A stretch of 64,000 bases of DNA from Pogostemon cablin (taxonomy: Eukaryota > Streptophyta > Magnoliopsida > Lamiales > Lamiaceae). The stretch is from positions 26,116,028 to 26,180,027 of the forward strand of contig CM042966.1 in NCBI GenBank assembly GCA_023678885.1, given 5' to 3'. The notes beneath the pieces were generated by a model, which did no database searches, was not told where the DNA came from, and saw only the letters and a program-made list of their open reading frames with translations. Of this stretch, positions 22,592 to 33,902 are shown piece after piece (within the stretch, counting starts at the first letter, position 1; every line of letters begins with the position of its first letter). A program made the translations under genes and the position numbers.

Positions 22592-22830
22592 GGAAAAAAT
22601 ACCAAAAACTTGGTATACCGAACTTGTCATATCGAAAATTATAAAAAAAATATTGAATTTTAGGTATATCGATAATTTTCGGTACGGTATGGTTGCTGTA
22701 TCGAAAATTTCGGTACGGTATCGGTAACATGTTTAAAAATTTTTGGTATTTCGGTATACCGAAAAATATTTTTGGTATTTCGGCATTCGGTATCGGTAAA
22801 ACTGTACCGTGAATACCGAAAATTTTTATA
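22592..22830. repeat. Cluster of CGGTA/TACCG motifs
   Basis: About 240 bp holding many copies of GGTATACCGAA, TTCGGTACGGTAT and TTTCGGTATTTCGGTAT in both orientations. Dense inverted short motifs like these are typical of subterminal regions of hAT or similar DNA transposons. I found no matching terminal inverted repeats or target duplication. Confidence 0.7.
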
Positions 22831-23606
22831 TTTTTTTTAATTATATATAATATATATTTTAGTATTTCTTATTATTAAAATTTATATATCTAACTTTAAG
22901 CACAAATGACCTATATATGTATTTAAATTTTTTATTTAAAAACATTTTTATCTTATAATAACATATAAAATTTATTATTAAATATATGCGTAATTATGCT
23001 ACACATTTATTCATCTTAATACATATAATTAACAAGTAATTTCTTAAAATAAATTTTTGAAAAACATATGTGTCATCATTTTGTGCATTGTTGACTTTTT
23101 ATTTATATGCGTTAATGTATTATTGGTTCATGTTTATTTATTACAATCAAATACTCCTTTATTAATAAGTAATATTTAAAAAAGTTATTTTAATTTGATT
23201 TCTATGTAAAATGTTTTCTATTTATAAAAAAAATGTAGTAAATTTATTTTTAAAAAATATGAAAAAATTAATTTAAAAAAATCAGTATTATTAAAAATTT
23301 TTAATAATTAAATAAAAAAATTATTATTTATTTTTATTTTATAATTTAATATACATGTCGGTGTATATAATTTAACATCAGTGCATTCATTTTATTTAAT
23401 TTTATCGTAATTTAATATGATATAATATATTTTTAAAAAATATAAACATTCTTACCTTAATATCCACACACGTCTTTTTTTTTTTTTAATTTCATCATAA
23501 AATTAAAAAATAAATAAAAATAAATAATTCAAATAATAATATCATAAATAATTAAAATAATATTGATTATTCTCTAAAAAGATATACTCTAATATTGATT
23601 ATAAAG
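22831..23606. other. Very AT-rich non-coding stretch
   Basis: Mostly A/T with homopolymer runs. I see no gene, inverted repeat or tandem array worth naming. Confidence 0.7.
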
Positions 23607-23836
23607 AGAGACTCTCTTGTGAGACAAATTTTTTGTGAGACGGGTTGACCCATTATTAAAATATACTTATCATAGGTAAAATATGCTTATTTGTAGTTAA
23701 AGTATGTCAATAATGAATCATATTATAACATTCTAAAATCATATTTTAATTCATCCTCCATCATACTTTAACAACCAACATACTTTAACACATTTCACAA
23801 ACGGTCTCACATAAGTAGCGTCTCACAAGAGACTTT
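23607..23836. mobile_element. MITE with GTCTCTTGTGAGAC ends
   Basis: The left end AGACTCTCTTGTGAGAC and right end GTCTCACAAGAGACTTT are inverted repeats around about 200 bp of AT-rich sequence (CCCATTATTAAAATA, TTAAAGTATG). Related, degraded copies lie near 49230-49400 and 60683-60895. The superfamily is not clear from the ends. Confidence 0.7.
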
Positions 23837-24589
23837 GTCGATTAATAAATATCAATTTTTATTTTTCATTTAATATATATTAACATACGGGTGTATATTT
23901 AATCACAAACATATAAATATATTTTATTTTACTAAATAACATATAACGTTTAAAATAAATTTTATATTATGCGTGACACGCGGGTTATATACTATATTTG
24001 TTAAGTATGAAAATAAACTCTAATACTTATAAATAAAAATAGGGTTAATTGAAAAAAAAAATCACGAACTTTACACCTATTACAAATTAATCATCACTCT
24101 GCAAAAAAAACCACCACCTTTAAGTATTGTTGCAAAATACACATCAGGAACAGTAGATACTGCTCAGCTGATCCTGCAGCGACTCGTGTACCACCTGAGA
24201 TTCCGGATTGACATGGCGCGTGTATTCGACGAGAGAGCGATCATCGCCGAAACCGGCACGTCCGTTAACAACACGGACAGTCCGTCAACTTTGAAGATCA
24301 CGGTTACGTACTCCGAATCTCGGTCGTATTCTTTCACCAACAGCTTAGCCACCTCCTCCGGCGCCGTCACAACTCCCATGTCAGTGATGATTCCGATCAT
24401 CATGAGCAGTATCGACGTGGGATTCTCTAATGAGGGAGCGAAATCATTTGAGTGGGGAGAAAAGGTGGAGGATGTTATGAAATCGGAGGCGTCAGTGGTG
24501 GTGACGGTGCCGGCAAGGAGCGACGTCCGAGTTGATTAAGTGGCAACACAGGGCACCTGCACTATTCCTTTTTCCTACACTCAACAGGA

Positions 24590-26728
24590 GAGAAAATTGC
24601 AAAACCAGTCCCACCAGTCACGGTCCCATTTGGGTTTGGTCCCAATAATCTTGACTTCAGTCCCAAACGTTTTTTTTCAGCAATAATGGTCATGCTGTTA
24701 AGTTTTCCGTTAATCTCGTTAGCAATTTTGATCCCACTGGACTAATCCATAAATACTGGGACAAAAAAATTGCAAGATTCTTGCAATTTTGGTCCAAAAG
24801 CACCTGTACAAACTTTGAATAAATAATATTTTCATTTAATACTAAACCTGTTGGAATTTTCATGGTTTAATAATATTATTATAGTTTTACAAACCTAAAA
24901 AACACGTTTATATAAACACTTATAAATATCACCACATAATCTCACACACAAAAACGAATTAATCATCTGATCATCATCTCTAAATCATGAAGACAACAAT
25001 CATATCTGCACTTCCATTCATACTTTCACATTTTCATGCTCATCTGCAGCTTTTGCATACAATGATCACTATAATTTTCTCAAATGCTTTTCATCAAAAT
25101 TCCAAAACTACTCCATTTCCAACCTTGTTTACACCCCAACCAACTCATCCTACTCCTCTGCCCTACTCTTCCCCATCTGGGATCTCCGATTCGCCTCTGA
25201 AACCACACCCAAACCCCGAGTCATCATAACTCCAGAACATGAATCCCAAATACCCTCTCAAGAAAAGACTCAAAATTGTCACAAAATCACCAAAATTATA
25301 CTTCAAACTCTGACCCAAGCCCATCTAAATCAAACTTTTCTGCTCTCTTCAACCTGCTTGAATTAAACATAACATAGTCTGTATAAGAAAAATACTCTTA
25401 TGTAGGACATATTTTTCCACATGATTGCTCTATATAATATATAAAACACTATTTGAGTGAATTGAATGTATGAAATCATTATGCCAACTTGTTCAGGGGT
25501 TTCTATCTTGTCTCTTCCACTACATATCATGTCAAAACCACCTTGTTAGAAAATAATTTGATGTCAAAACTAGTCAGAAATTTTGCACAAATTCAATGTT
25601 TCTTTTCAAAATAATACTTTCATTAGTATAGCAAGTTATTATCATGGGTGAAACATTTTCTCATCATTCAGAGCACAATTCAGCTTCCTAAAGTAATCAC
25701 AGAGTATGCTAGTTTCATATGTCCCCAAAATTCATAGCAGCTAAATAATAATACAGGCGAAGAATCATAAATCAGCAATTTGAAATTTCAGCATTAAAAA
25801 CAGGGAACATCCAATCTACTTCGAGAAAAATAGGCAACACAATGCCACATCACATCAAAATATACATACCATTCAGAGTGATCAATTCACCACACTTTCT
25901 TCAATTCGTTCTGAAAATTCTCCATTCCTTCCCACTAAACACCCTTCTCGTATCTTCCGCATATTTGATAAGTGATATGGGGAAAGAGTCTCATCAAGAT
26001 CAACTCCAGAGATGCTCCAAATTGAGCGATCGTGGAATTAAGGTCTCGGATTTCTCGATCGGTGAGACTTCCGAGTTATTCTCTTGGGTAATTACTGATT
26101 TACAAGTCATCCATGATTGAACTAAAAACTGAAGGCAGAATCTTACTCTCGGCGGTAGTGGTGGACCACCTTGTTGGTGAAGAACGACACCGTGACCACG
26201 CGCCGGACCTTCCTTCAGTGATCGCCAGAGAAGACGAAGTCCTGGCCTTTTCCGGTGAAGATGTCGAAGACGACATTTCTTGAGCGGGAGCTGAACTCCT
26301 TGCCCTGGGTGAGGAGGACCTGCTTGGCAGCTCCACCGACAACACGACGGCGATGCAGCGGAGGTTTGAGATCATGATAGGGGCGGCGGCGGTGAGGAGG
26401 CTGAGGAGGGTTTTCTAAGGAGGTTCGACGGGAGGGAAGGGATTTGGGAAGGGAGACGCAATTTGAGAAAAAATTGTAGGGTTTCATTTTGGGGAAAATT
26501 GGTTTGAATTTGAGAGAGAAATCCTAATTTTCATGACTTAACATTGCATGGTATGCACGTGAGGGGCCTTCTGTTAGTCTTAGACGGCTTGGGGGTGGAA
26601 ATTGCAAAAAAAAAATATTGTGTGGGACCATTATTGCTGAAAAAAAATATTTGGGATCAAAGTCAAGACAATTGGGATCAAACCTAAATGAGATCGTGAC
26701 GGTTGAGACTAGTTTTGTAATTTTCTCG
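24590..26728. mobile_element. Non-autonomous MULE-type element with long inverted repeats
   Basis: The ends are inverted repeats of at least about 130 bp. The left starts GAGAAAATTGCAAAACCAGT and the right, read inward, CGAGAAAATTACAAAACTAGT. Both continue through TTCAGCAATAATGGTC. A 9-bp direct duplication, TCAACAGGA, flanks the element (24581-24589 and 26729-26737), the size made by Mutator-like transposases. No transposase is present. The interior has a GC-rich segment near 26130-26500 that may be captured gene DNA, so this is a Pack-MULE candidate. Confidence 0.85.
26130..26500 (-). other. GC-rich, gene-like segment inside the MULE-type element
   Basis: This stretch is far richer in G+C than its surroundings. 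On the minus strand it starts with an ATG at 26487 after AAA and stays open for 90 codons to 26215. A GT donor-like site (CGAGA then GTAAG) lies near 26146 in another frame. I do not recognise the product. It could be the first exon and leader of a host gene carried by the element. Confidence 0.4.
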
Positions 26729-26862
26729 TCAACAGGAAAAGAGTTCCACCGACGGCCAATACACTAACTCTTCCAACACTGATGGCATGTTTACTGGGGT
26801 CAATTATTACGGTTTCCACTTCGAGCAACATAAAGTCCAACGTTTGGCTCCTCGTCCTTGAT

Positions 26863-29339
26863 CACAGCTTCCTCTGCGTCTTGTTTTCTTTTTTAGAATC
26901 GACTTCATTGGAGTTGTTTTTTTCTTGAAAATTTGTATGGAAGAAACCAACTTTAAAATAAAATTGTGTATCAAGTTAAATTCCACCCTTTTTCTTTCCC
27001 ACAATTTCATATTAAACTTCACTGCTTAAAGAAATATCACATCAATTATCTCACCCTTAAAATAACATTCTAATTATAAATTTATCACTCTCACCTAACT
27101 CACACATCGTACTTTATAATTTATTTATTATCTATAAATACTACATTATTTTCAAAAAATCAATGACGTTGGTAAAAATAATTAGTCTTAAACTCTGTAT
27201 TTATAGTAATAATAAAGATTAAGTTGGGGCAGAGACCCCGCCCAAAAAATCTCTTTTTTTTTATTTTTTTATTTTGGGCGTTCGCTCCAAATGGACTCAT
27301 TTCTTTTTAGACTTGTGTGGATATGATGTTTAGAGGTTGTCTAAGAGAAAATGAGTGTTATTCCTGAAATTAAAGTAATTCTTTGGTTCTCTAATCGATG
27401 AATACTAGTTTGAAAATGATTGGGCATGAGAAGAGATATTCAAATGTCAAATCTCATGTAACACATTATAATTCAAAAATAAAATGAAAAATGTAAATGT
27501 GTATGTATGATAATCTAGTTTATCCGCACTAACTGATCAAAGGATAAAAATGTTGAATTCACAAATTCGATGGAATAAATTCAAAAGGCGAAAAAATATG
27601 TGGAGCAATTTTAAAAAGAGATTATTATTCACACACTTGTACATTTTTTCTAATTTATCATTTTTAATTTCTAATTATTTTTTCTTTTTCATTCTTTCTT
27701 CCCCAACATCGCTCATGTGCTGCAAATCTACCAAGCAAGGAGCTGCCGACTGATTCCTGGTTGCGGTCGTACCGATTTCTCCTCAGTACAATTGGCGGCC
27801 ACTCGCGACATTTTCCCTGCTGGAGATTTCCCCTTCATAATTTCGTCGCTGGAGTTTATAAAGCTTTTCGTTTTCTTTTATCTTGCTTGTGATTTGTTTA
27901 TACCCCGGAAATTTCCTCTCATACCCTGTAATCTAACCATGGAATCAATAAAACTAAATATTCTAAACATGCGCAGAGGAATTTAGAAACGTACCTATGA
28001 GAAAATACAATGAGAGATCAATAACGAGAAGGGTTTGCTGATCAGAAAACGGCGTCGTCCCAGAATTTGGCTTTGCCTTTTGTGGGGGTTACCGCCACGC
28101 GCCAAATCAGGAAACAGTGCCCTAATTGAAATGTGGTATTGATATATGCATTCAACATTCTGCAACTAAAGCTATTTTCTGCTCATATCTCTTTTTTCCT
28201 TTGTAAAGATCAATTCTAATCCATTCTTCGTTAGTCAAAAGAAAGTAAATCCAAATTTGTATTCTTAAAATTCTTTGAAAAATGTGCTACGGGAGAAGAG
28301 TTGGGAGGTGACCGTGTATATTCAGACATCTTCAAGTGGTCCGACAAGATTGACATAGAGCTATAATTTAACATTTCTACTGATTCAGGTACCTTGTTCT
28401 TCCAACCCGTGTAAGATCAATATTAATGGCTTCATTTGTAAATTACACACATGGGGTTTCTCTAGGAAGATGTTCTTTGATGCACATCTTGGTAAAAGAA
28501 TGGCTGCAATCTGCTTCATAGTTAAGGATTCTGTTCTGATAATTTTATACTAGGCTGAACTATGTTGCTTCTAGATCTCGACATCCAATACCTCTGACTC
28601 AAGCAATGGAATCGCGTGATCATCGGGACTATTTCGACCACTGTTATTACTATACTTTACACCACGAGTGGTGAATACGAGGTCGTAAATTAATACGTAG
28701 GATATTGCTACATCATTGTGTAGTTTTTTAGAAACAATCTAATTCTACTGTAGTCTTTTAAACTTTCTTCATGTGAGTTTCGTATTGTATCATCGTACTG
28801 TTGTTTTATAGGATCATCAAGAAGTAATTTGTTCTTAGTTTGGAGTTTCATGTTGTAATCTTGTAGCATTTTTAGTTGCATATTTACAGGACTTCTCTCA
28901 CTCTCTAGATAGTGTTTGCTTCTTTATACATTTTTAAAATGTACAATACATATGATCCAACTCTACAGCGGGAGGGTACAACTCTACAAGTGATAAAGTT
29001 ATCCACTTTATTTAATATTAATATTAATATAATATAATGATAGCTTCTCATAAGGATTAAAAAGATATATGTATATATAAAATATAAAATGTATAGGGTG
29101 TGTGTTCAATAAATTTAAGGGTAATTTAGAATTTTTATTAATATTAATTTTATTTTTATAATAATAGGGAGTGTATTTATTAAGAAGAGGTGTGTAAATA
29201 AGATTAGCCTTTTAAAAATAAGATAAGTAGTCGATAAAAAATTTTAACATGTCATGTGCGAGACATGCCATGTCATTAGAATTTTTTAAAAAAAAATAAA
29301 ATCCACATGCATGCCTGGCTGATTTACCTGCACAAGTAT
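26863..29339. other. Non-coding region with possible gene debris
   Basis: A truncated MITE of the 31666 family lies near 27236-27330 (CGCCCAAAAAATCTC, TTTTGGGCGTTCGCTCC). About 27729-27895 has an open frame of about 55 codons (contains TDSWLRSYRFLLST) and raised G+C, as does 28030-28130; I recognise neither. The rest is AT-rich with no supportable gene. Confidence 0.5.
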
Positions 29340-29536
29340 GTCAAATGTAGGGATGTCAATTTTGGCCCAGTCTGTACGGTTTGGGGCGGCCCGGCCCGGA
29401 CCCGTGAATATACGGGGCAGGTCAGGGTATTAGTTCAGACTCGCCCCGGCCCGCCCAAACCCGGACGCGCCCCGGCGTGCATATAATATAATAAGACTTA
29501 TTTTATATTTTATACATATAATAATTATATTTTATG

Positions 29537-29539
<3 letters not shown>

Positions 29540-29597
<58 letters not shown>
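29540..29597. repeat. (TA)n microsatellite
   Basis: About 29 uninterrupted TA units inside the hAT element. Confidence 0.95.
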
Positions 29598-29601
<4 letters not shown>

Positions 29602-29955
29602 TTATGGCAAAGACTACTGTACCCAATTGTTTATGTTCAATAGGGTCAACCCTGCCCAACCCTGACCCGATATATATTAAGAAATTAAAACCCTAACTTT
29701 ATTCCTCTCACTCTCTCTCCCCAACACACACTCATTCTCTCCCCCCAACCCACCGTTCATTCTCTCTTCTCTCTCACTACCCCCAATCGTCCGCTGCTGT
29801 ATCGATGCCTCCACCACGCCTCCACCGTCCGTCGCCCAATCGTCCACTATATCAACGCCTCCACCACGCCTCCACTGTCCGTCAGAACTCTTGCCTCTCA
29901 TCTCCTCCTCCTCATATGCTTCCTCCTGCATTCGTCCATTATAACTCTGCTTCAA

Positions 29956-30052
29956 ATCAGATCTGCTATCACGATGAACGCCTCCATTTTCAGATCTACT
30001 GTCACGATGAACGCCTCCACTTTCAGATCTGATGTCACGATGAACTCCTTCA
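29956..30052. repeat. 33-bp tandem repeat, three copies
   Basis: CAGATCTGCTATCACGATGA recurs with variants at about 29958, 29991 and 30024, each with a following CGCCTCCA(T/C)TTT or similar. Read on the minus strand it gives an 11-residue repeat containing GGVHRDSRSE in an open frame (30063-29677). A related pair, CCTCCACCACGCCTCCAC, lies just upstream at 29809-29875. The frame may only reflect the repeat. Confidence 0.75.
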
Positions 30053-30215
30053 CTTTTCGGCACTGCTCGATCATGCTCCGCTTCAAATGGAGGAGCCGCC
30101 GCTACTGTCTCTCCAGAGAGTAGGTTCTACTCAACACTTTTTTCTCTTCCAATGCTCTCATCTCCTCCAGCAACTCTTCTCTTGGAGTTTTTCACTTTTT
30201 TTCTGTTTGAGTAAT

Positions 30216-30490
30216 TGTCGATTTCATTAATGTATACTTTTTAAACATAAAGTGTATATAATTTATTGAACAAGTGTATAACGTAGCCTTTCACTTTTTT
30301 TGTTTGAGTTGTCGATTTTATTAATGTATACTTTTTAAACATAAAATGTATATATTTTATTGAACAAGTGTATAACGTATCCTTTCACTTTTTCTATTTC
30401 AGCTGTCGATTTCATTAACACATACTTTTTAAACGTAAAGTGTATATGTTTTATTGAACAAGTGTATAACGTTTAATAAATAAATAGTTC
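30216..30490. repeat. 94-bp tandem repeat, three copies
   Basis: TGTCGATTTCATTAATGTAT, or a close variant, starts at 30216, 30310 and 30404. Each copy holds CTTTTTAAACATAAAGTGTA and TATTGAACAAGTGTATAACG. Fragments continue to about 30650. Confidence 0.88.
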
Positions 30491-30879
30491 GGGTGTTTGA
30501 AGACTGATTTGGCTGCAATTGATGAACAATTTCACTATATTCTTAGTGAAAATTGTGTTGGAGGAATTATTGATTTTAAAACGTAAGTGTATAAGCTTTA
30601 ATGAACAAGTGTATAACATTTTATTAATAAATGTATACTTATTAAACTTTGTTGGTAAGTTTTAATAATCAATTATACAGAATTAATGAAATAAGTTGTG
30701 GTGGTATTCTACTTGGTTGGATGATGAGAGAAACGAAGTGGGGAAGATTGAGAGAAATAGATAAAAAAGTTGTCATGGTATTCTCCTGGATTGAGGAGAA
30801 AGAAGAGTTAAGTGGGTCATGTATGTTTAGTGTACAATTGTGTACAGTAGATCAACTCTTAAATTATTAATTGTATATA

Positions 30880-31133
30880 CTCCTTCTGCCCCATTTCAAA
30901 TTTTATGTTTGTTTTTTGCACGTAGATTAATGAATGTAATATTTTAATGTGTAGTGAGGTGAGAAAAATAATATTTTAATGTAAAATGGGTAGGTGTATT
31001 AGTGTGAAGTGTGGGGTTATGGAGAGAAAAAAGTTAATTTGTGTGAGTCTTATTTACCAAAAAGGGAAATGTAAAGATTGAAATGAGACGCCCAAATTGG
31101 AATTATGTAAAGATTGAAATGGGATGAAGGGAG
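30880..31133. mobile_element. Stowaway-type MITE nested in the hAT element
   Basis: Ends CTCCTTCTGCCCCATTTC and GAAATGGGATGAAGGGAG are inverted repeats flanked by TA on both sides (30878-30879 and 31134-31135). The body carries GTAGGTGTATTAGTGTGAAG, the reverse complement of the 31666 family. Confidence 0.87.
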
Positions 31134-31665
31134 TATTATTTTATACAATTATTTTATATTTTACATATAAATTATTTATAACTATATGTTATATATATAG
31201 TTTATTTATTTATTATATTTTATATTTTATGCATATAAATTTTATATTCTTATAGTTTATTTATTTATTTAAATATATGGATATTTTTTTGTATGTGAGT
31301 AAATGTCAAAATAAAATATACTATATGGTTGATGACTATTAAAAAAACACAAATGGGGAGGGCAGACCCGCCCTGTACGGGTCTGGGTACGAGACATACA
31401 ATATAGGACCCGTATGGGTCCGGGGCGGGCCTCTTAAGAACGGGTCGGGTTCGGGTAGTTAACTACCCATCCCAGACCCGGCCCGTTGACACCCTAGTCA
31501 AATGATGAAAATGTTGAATTTTAAAATTTAATGGACTAAATACAAAAAGTGAAAATTGTATGGATCAATTTTAAAATTAGGATAAAGCAGGGAACAAAAT
31601 ATTTTATTTTCTCTAAATTGTAACTTTTGATTCAACATAAAAACAAATGTTTGTTTGGGTTTATA

Positions 31666-31891
31666 CTCCCTCCATCCCCACCCAAAGATTCTCTTTTTGT
31701 TATTTTAGGCGTCCTACCCAAAGAGTCATCTTTCATTTTTTATACATATGAGACTCACACACACCCACTAATACAATTAAAATATGGGACCCACACTCTC
31801 ACTAATACAACTACCCACTATACATTAAATAATAATACTTCTTAATCCACCTGCAAAAAGGCAAAACAACCATTTGCTAGGACGAAGGGAG
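31666..31891. mobile_element. Stowaway-type MITE
   Basis: Ends CTCCCTCCATCC and GGACGAAGGGAG with TA on both flanks; 226 bp and non-coding. It is the best-preserved member here of a family also at 14490, 22404, 30880 and 62232. Confidence 0.92.
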
Positions 31892-32890
31892 TATAAATTA
31901 GGGTAAATCAGAGTACTTTAGGATTTATAAATTTTTTAATATATAAATCATGATTATTTATAATTTTTATTTATGAATAAATGTTAATTTAATTTATTCA
32001 GAGTGTCCACTTACAAGTCAAAGAAAAACGAAACAAGTGATTAGCCATTTGTAGTCGGGATGACTAATTAAAGAATTTATCGAACCACATGGAGGAAGAT
32101 ACTAGGGTTTAAGCGATCTCGTATTTGTCATAGTTTTATAGAGATGATCATAAAGGAGAAGGATTAATCAAGAAATGACAATCAAACAATTAAACAGCAA
32201 GATAAACAATGAGATAGATGAATGGAAGATGGATGAGTGAGCCAAGTAGATAGGGAATGAGACTAGCAATACTTAAAGCATTGAAAATCTAGGTATCATG
32301 CAACAAATTCATATATGTCATGGATTAATAACTAAGGGCCAACACGAATTTCACCTAAACTCCCTCTCGAGATGAATAGGATGTAGATCCTTTACAAGGT
32401 CTCAAAAAGACTCTAAGGTTGGTTCTCAATCAAACAATTCCAACTAGGTATTAAGTTCAATTAGAGAGTCCCTTCACATGATCAATTGACCTCTCGATCT
32501 AACAAATCACATGTTCTATCAAAGGGTTCAAAATTCCAAAGGATTTCTCAATCTCTCTAAAACTTATAATGCACATGAAGTGTATGATGAAATAATTGAT
32601 TTCTCAATCTAATCACATGCCCATGACAATTAATCACACAAATCAATAATACAAATCAAGCAATTAATAATCAATGATAAAAAAATTAACAAATCCAATC
32701 AACATATGAATTCAATTGCAAAATACCCATAATTATCCAACACAATTCATATTGCTAATCTCACAAAGGAGATTAGCCTCTCATAGTCTAGAAACAACAT
32801 AGACAATTGTATCTCCAAAATACATGATTGATCTACAAAGATATCTACAAAAATTAGAATTAAAACTCCCTTGAATAGCTTCAATGGTGC

Positions 32891-33391
32891 TGTAGTTTAT
32901 CAGATCTTAATCCCTTACTGATGATGGATCGATGTGGCTGTTAAAGGATAATCGAAGGATTATCTGAGCTAAGCTAACATAAAATATAGAGAGAGATTTG
33001 CCCCCTTTGGCAATTTTTGTGCCTTTTTTGAGGGGTTGAATGATTGATTTTGATTAATTTTTTTTATGTTATGGGTTGTTCCCATATTTATATTAGATAA
33101 CTCGACGCCACCCATATCTGGGTAGATTGCCAAATTATCGTGTACAGTACGAGCATTAAATGCATTTAGCCTCATGTGACTATTTTAAAGATCCTATCTA
33201 GGATATCTGTTATGCGGATATGTTAGGGGATATCCGCGTATCTCAACCAACTGGATCAAGTGGCCTAATGGCCTTAATCAGGATGTCGCTCTTCGCCAAA
33301 TGGGGAACCTTTTGGGCCCTTACTGGGCTGTGGGGCTAGTAAGCCCAGTGGATGAATAGGAATGGAAGCCCAATGATAAGACCCTACTACA
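32891..33391 (-). repeat. 3' LTR of the Tat element
   Basis: 501 bp, TGTAGTTTATC to CCCTACTACA. In element orientation the purine-rich AACCTGGGGCTAA just before it (about 33392-33404, minus strand) is the likely polypurine tract. Confidence 0.93.
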
Positions 33392-33902
33392 TTAGCCCCA
33401 GGTTTCGTCATCACTAGCTCGTAGCAAGTGGAGGCAGAACCTTCATATACTCGCGTGTGTCTTAATTTTGAATTTCAAATTCTCGAAGAGACGTCTTGGG
33501 AGGGCTTAGAGATGTTGAAGCGACGTTTTGAGATCTTTGGGGTGTGTTTTCGATGCGCATTTTCATCATTAGTCTCCCGGGGCACGCATCGCATTTATTG
33601 CTTCTTGATCAAGGGTTATGTCGATTGGGGGGTGTGCTCATAAAAAGGGGCTTTTTAATCATTTCGATTCCTATTTTCCTCTCGTTGTTTTCGCTTCTTC
33701 TCCGCTAGCTCTCTTTCTTTGAAGCATGAATCTCGGTGATCGTCCCACAGGCCAGTCGGACCCCCAGCGGGTGGCAAGCAGTTGAGAAGAGGTATCGGAA
33801 TCCCTGGAGAGGGCGTTCCAAGATCTGCAAGAAGAAACTGAGGTTTCTTCGTCACATCGAAGGCTTTAGGCGTTGACCCGCTCTCTGCCTTCTTCGTTTG
33901 CC

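Larger units (their letters stand above)
24141..26862 (+). pseudogene. Aerolysin-like (natterin/FEM32-type) pore-forming domain gene fragment, interrupted
   Basis: The frame at about 24141-24589 looks like the beta-pore-forming module of plant aerolysin-like proteins, often joined to amaranthin/agglutinin domains. Clues are the VNNTDSPSTLKITVTYSES start, a Ser/Thr-rich insertion hairpin, a FEWGE box and a VTVPARSDVRVD strand. The frame has an in-frame TAA at 24537 and continues in the same register to 24589, where a 2.1 kb MULE-type element begins. Beyond it, from 26738, the same register resumes with a family-like C-terminal end (DGMFTGVNYYGFHFE) and a stop near 26862. The 5' part, with any lectin domain, is absent. 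The gene is therefore disrupted by truncation, a nonsense codon and an insertion. The family assignment comes from pattern likeness only. Confidence 0.62.
29348..31496. mobile_element. Non-autonomous hAT element, 2.15 kb
   Basis: The ends are TAGGGATGTCAA and TTGACACCCTA, inverted repeats with a one-base gap, and an 8-bp direct duplication GTCAAATG flanks them (29340-29347 and 31497-31504). Eight-base duplications and CAGGG/TAGGG-type ends are hallmarks of hAT elements. Both subterminal regions (29370-29480 and 31360-31490) are packed with GGCCCGG, CGGGTC and GACCCG motifs. No hAT transposase is present. Inside are a (TA)n run, two tandem repeat sets and a nested Stowaway MITE. Confidence 0.88.

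Noticed and set aside
24164..24403. Minus-strand 79-codon frame
   Set aside because: It is the shadow of the plus-strand aerolysin-like frame, whose family pattern is clear.
27550..27986. Small host gene with frames of 67-89 codons
   Set aside because: Frames are AT- or Phe-driven; the higher-GC part near 27730-27890 has no recognised family, so it is noted only as possible debris.
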